A stretch of DNA of 49,843 nt from the NCBI GenBank assembly GCA_021790995.1, contig JAJYFA010000010.1, forward strand, positions 1-49,843. The letters are read 5' to 3'. This DNA is from Acidobacteriota bacterium (GTDB taxonomy: Bacteria; Acidobacteriota; Terriglobia; Terriglobales; Acidobacteriaceae). Positions 49,023-49,843 of the stretch are shown piece after piece. The translations under genes and the position numbers were made by a program. Every line of letters begins with the position of its first letter. Within the stretch, counting starts at the first letter, position 1. The notes under the pieces are model-generated. The model had not been told where the DNA came from, made no database searches, and saw only the letters and a list, made by a program, of their open reading frames with translations.

Positions 49023-49843
49023 GGTTGGGCTGGAGAGATTGGAAAGCGATGCTGCTTCTGGCGGGCTGCCTGACGTTTGCGGCCCCGGGAATGCACGCCC
49101 AAAGATCCTCCAATGCAGCATCGGCGGAGGCAGCGCGCGCCGCTCTTGCGGCCAAGGCGCAGAACCTTGAAGCCCGCGGGCGCGCCGACCTGGCCCTGCA
49201 GATCTGGCAGCAGATTCTTCTCTCCGCTCCCAACAACGCCGAAGCCCTTGCCGGCCTGGCCCGCGACGCAAAGCTCACCGGCAACGCCGAACAGTCCGAC
49301 CAGGCGCTGGCGCATCTGCGCCGCGTGAATCCCCGCGATCCCAACATCGCCAGCATTGAGGCCATGCCCGCCGCCGCCGGATCTGCCAACGAGCTGCAGC
49401 GGGCCGGCGAACTGGCTAAAGAAGGCCGCAACGACGAGGCCATGCGCATCTATCGCGGGCTCTACGGCGACCACCCGCCCGACGGCAATATTGCGCTGGC
49501 CTACTATCAAACCCTCTACGGCACAGCCAGCGGCAAGCAGGAGGCCATCGCTGGCATGAGGGCTTTGGTCGGGCGCAATCCCGGCGATCCGCGCTATCCC
49601 GTTCAGCTCGGCATCATGCTCACCTACGATCAGCGCACGCGCGCCGAAGGCATTCGCATTCTCCGCGCGCACCAGAGCGATCCCGAGGCCGCGGCGGCTT
49701 ATCGCCAGGCGCTTATGTGGAACTCGGCCAATCCCGCATCGGCGGCCGAGCTCCGCAACTACCTCAAGGCGCACCCGCAGGACAAGGAGATTGCCGGGAA
49801 CCTGAAGCGGAACGAGGCAAACCTGGCGCGAATGAACAGCGGC
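49019..49843 (+). CDS. bcsC: BcsC cellulose export protein, N-terminal part (cut by window edge)
   Basis: 275 codons are visible and the frame runs off the right edge. A signal peptide ('MLLLAGCLTFAAPGMHAQ') is followed by TPR helices: 'ALAAKAQNLEARGRADLALQ', 'IWQQILLSAPNNAEALAGLA', 'RRVNPRDPNIASIEAM', 'ELAKEGRNDEAMRIYRGLYG'. BcsC threads cellulose through the periplasm with its TPR superhelix and out through a C-terminal barrel that would lie beyond the window. The ATG overlaps the bcsZ stop (ATGA), so the two are translationally coupled. Assignment rests on TPR pattern plus operon position after bcsQ, bcsAB and bcsZ. Confidence 0.9.
   Translation, partial: MRLGWRDWKAMLLLAGCLTFAAPGMHAQRSSNAASAEAARAALAAKAQNLEARGRADLALQIWQQILLSAPNNAEALAGLARDAKLTGNAEQSDQALAHLRRVNPRDPNIASIEAMPAAAGSANELQRAGELAKEGRNDEAMRIYRGLYGDHPPDGNIALAYYQTLYGTASGKQEAIAGMRALVGRNPGDPRYPVQLGIMLTYDQRTRAEGIRILRAHQSDPEAAAAYRQALMWNSANPASAAELRNYLKAHPQDKEIAGNLKRNEANLARMNSG

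Overview
This 49.8 kb window looks like a chromosomal piece of a GC-rich Acidobacteriota genome, probably class Terriglobia (Acidobacteriaceae-like). That is an inference. It rests on an Oar-like TonB receptor with an N-terminal carboxypeptidase-regulatory domain next to a DUF5666-like secreted protein, a PEP-CTERM metalloprotease, secreted Ig-like proteins with an embedded membrane segment and a 'GCGGGG' tract, and a BcsA-BcsB fusion. Most of the window is ordinary, densely packed chromosome with short intergenic gaps.

Layout. 0-6 kb: a FecR-like fragment cut by the left edge, a PEP-CTERM metalloprotease whose end overlaps convergent trpE, and glutamate dehydrogenase behind a good promoter and a long leader of four hairpins. 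6-7.4 kb: a 45-codon relic of a c-type cytochrome beside a complete IS630-family element. 7.5-18.4 kb: pgsA, an alpha/beta hydrolase, a zinc-ribbon protein, a glycosyltransferase, a secreted protein plus TonB-type receptor pair, a GntP-type permease and rph. 18.6-22.2 kb: a small signalling cluster of a soluble histidine kinase, a sigma-54 activator whose receiver lacks the phospho-acceptor Asp, and a degenerate receiver-like protein, with repeats and palindromes between them. 22.3-30.8 kb: class I fumarase, a multidomain beta-propeller/DUF1906 protein, a Tat-exported TIM-barrel protein, an outer-membrane barrel, a cysteine-peptidase-like protein, a cytochrome c and a very small ORF. 30.8-41.1 kb: an ABC exporter, tRNA-Leu and secG, an M16 peptidase-pilin-LolA group, rlmN, a DUF3617 protein, a TPR-YvcK pair, a DUF4254 protein and tRNA-Lys. 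41.6 kb to the right edge: a cellulose operon bcsQ - bcsAB (fusion) - bcsZ - bcsC (cut by the edge). Two of its three junctions are ATGA overlaps, and upstream lies a cluster of GGTAA/TTACC inverted motifs.

How they work together. The clearest functional unit is cellulose synthesis and export. BcsQ is a ParA-like positioning factor. BcsA-BcsB polymerises and extrudes glucan under c-di-GMP control through its PilZ domain. BcsZ trims the product and BcsC is the outer-membrane exporter. The clearest oddity is the 18.6-22.2 kb signalling cluster. Two families of short intergenic repeats, (GGGACTA)n and CACTGTCCACTGTT-like, sit at gene ends and in three cases supply the stop codon.
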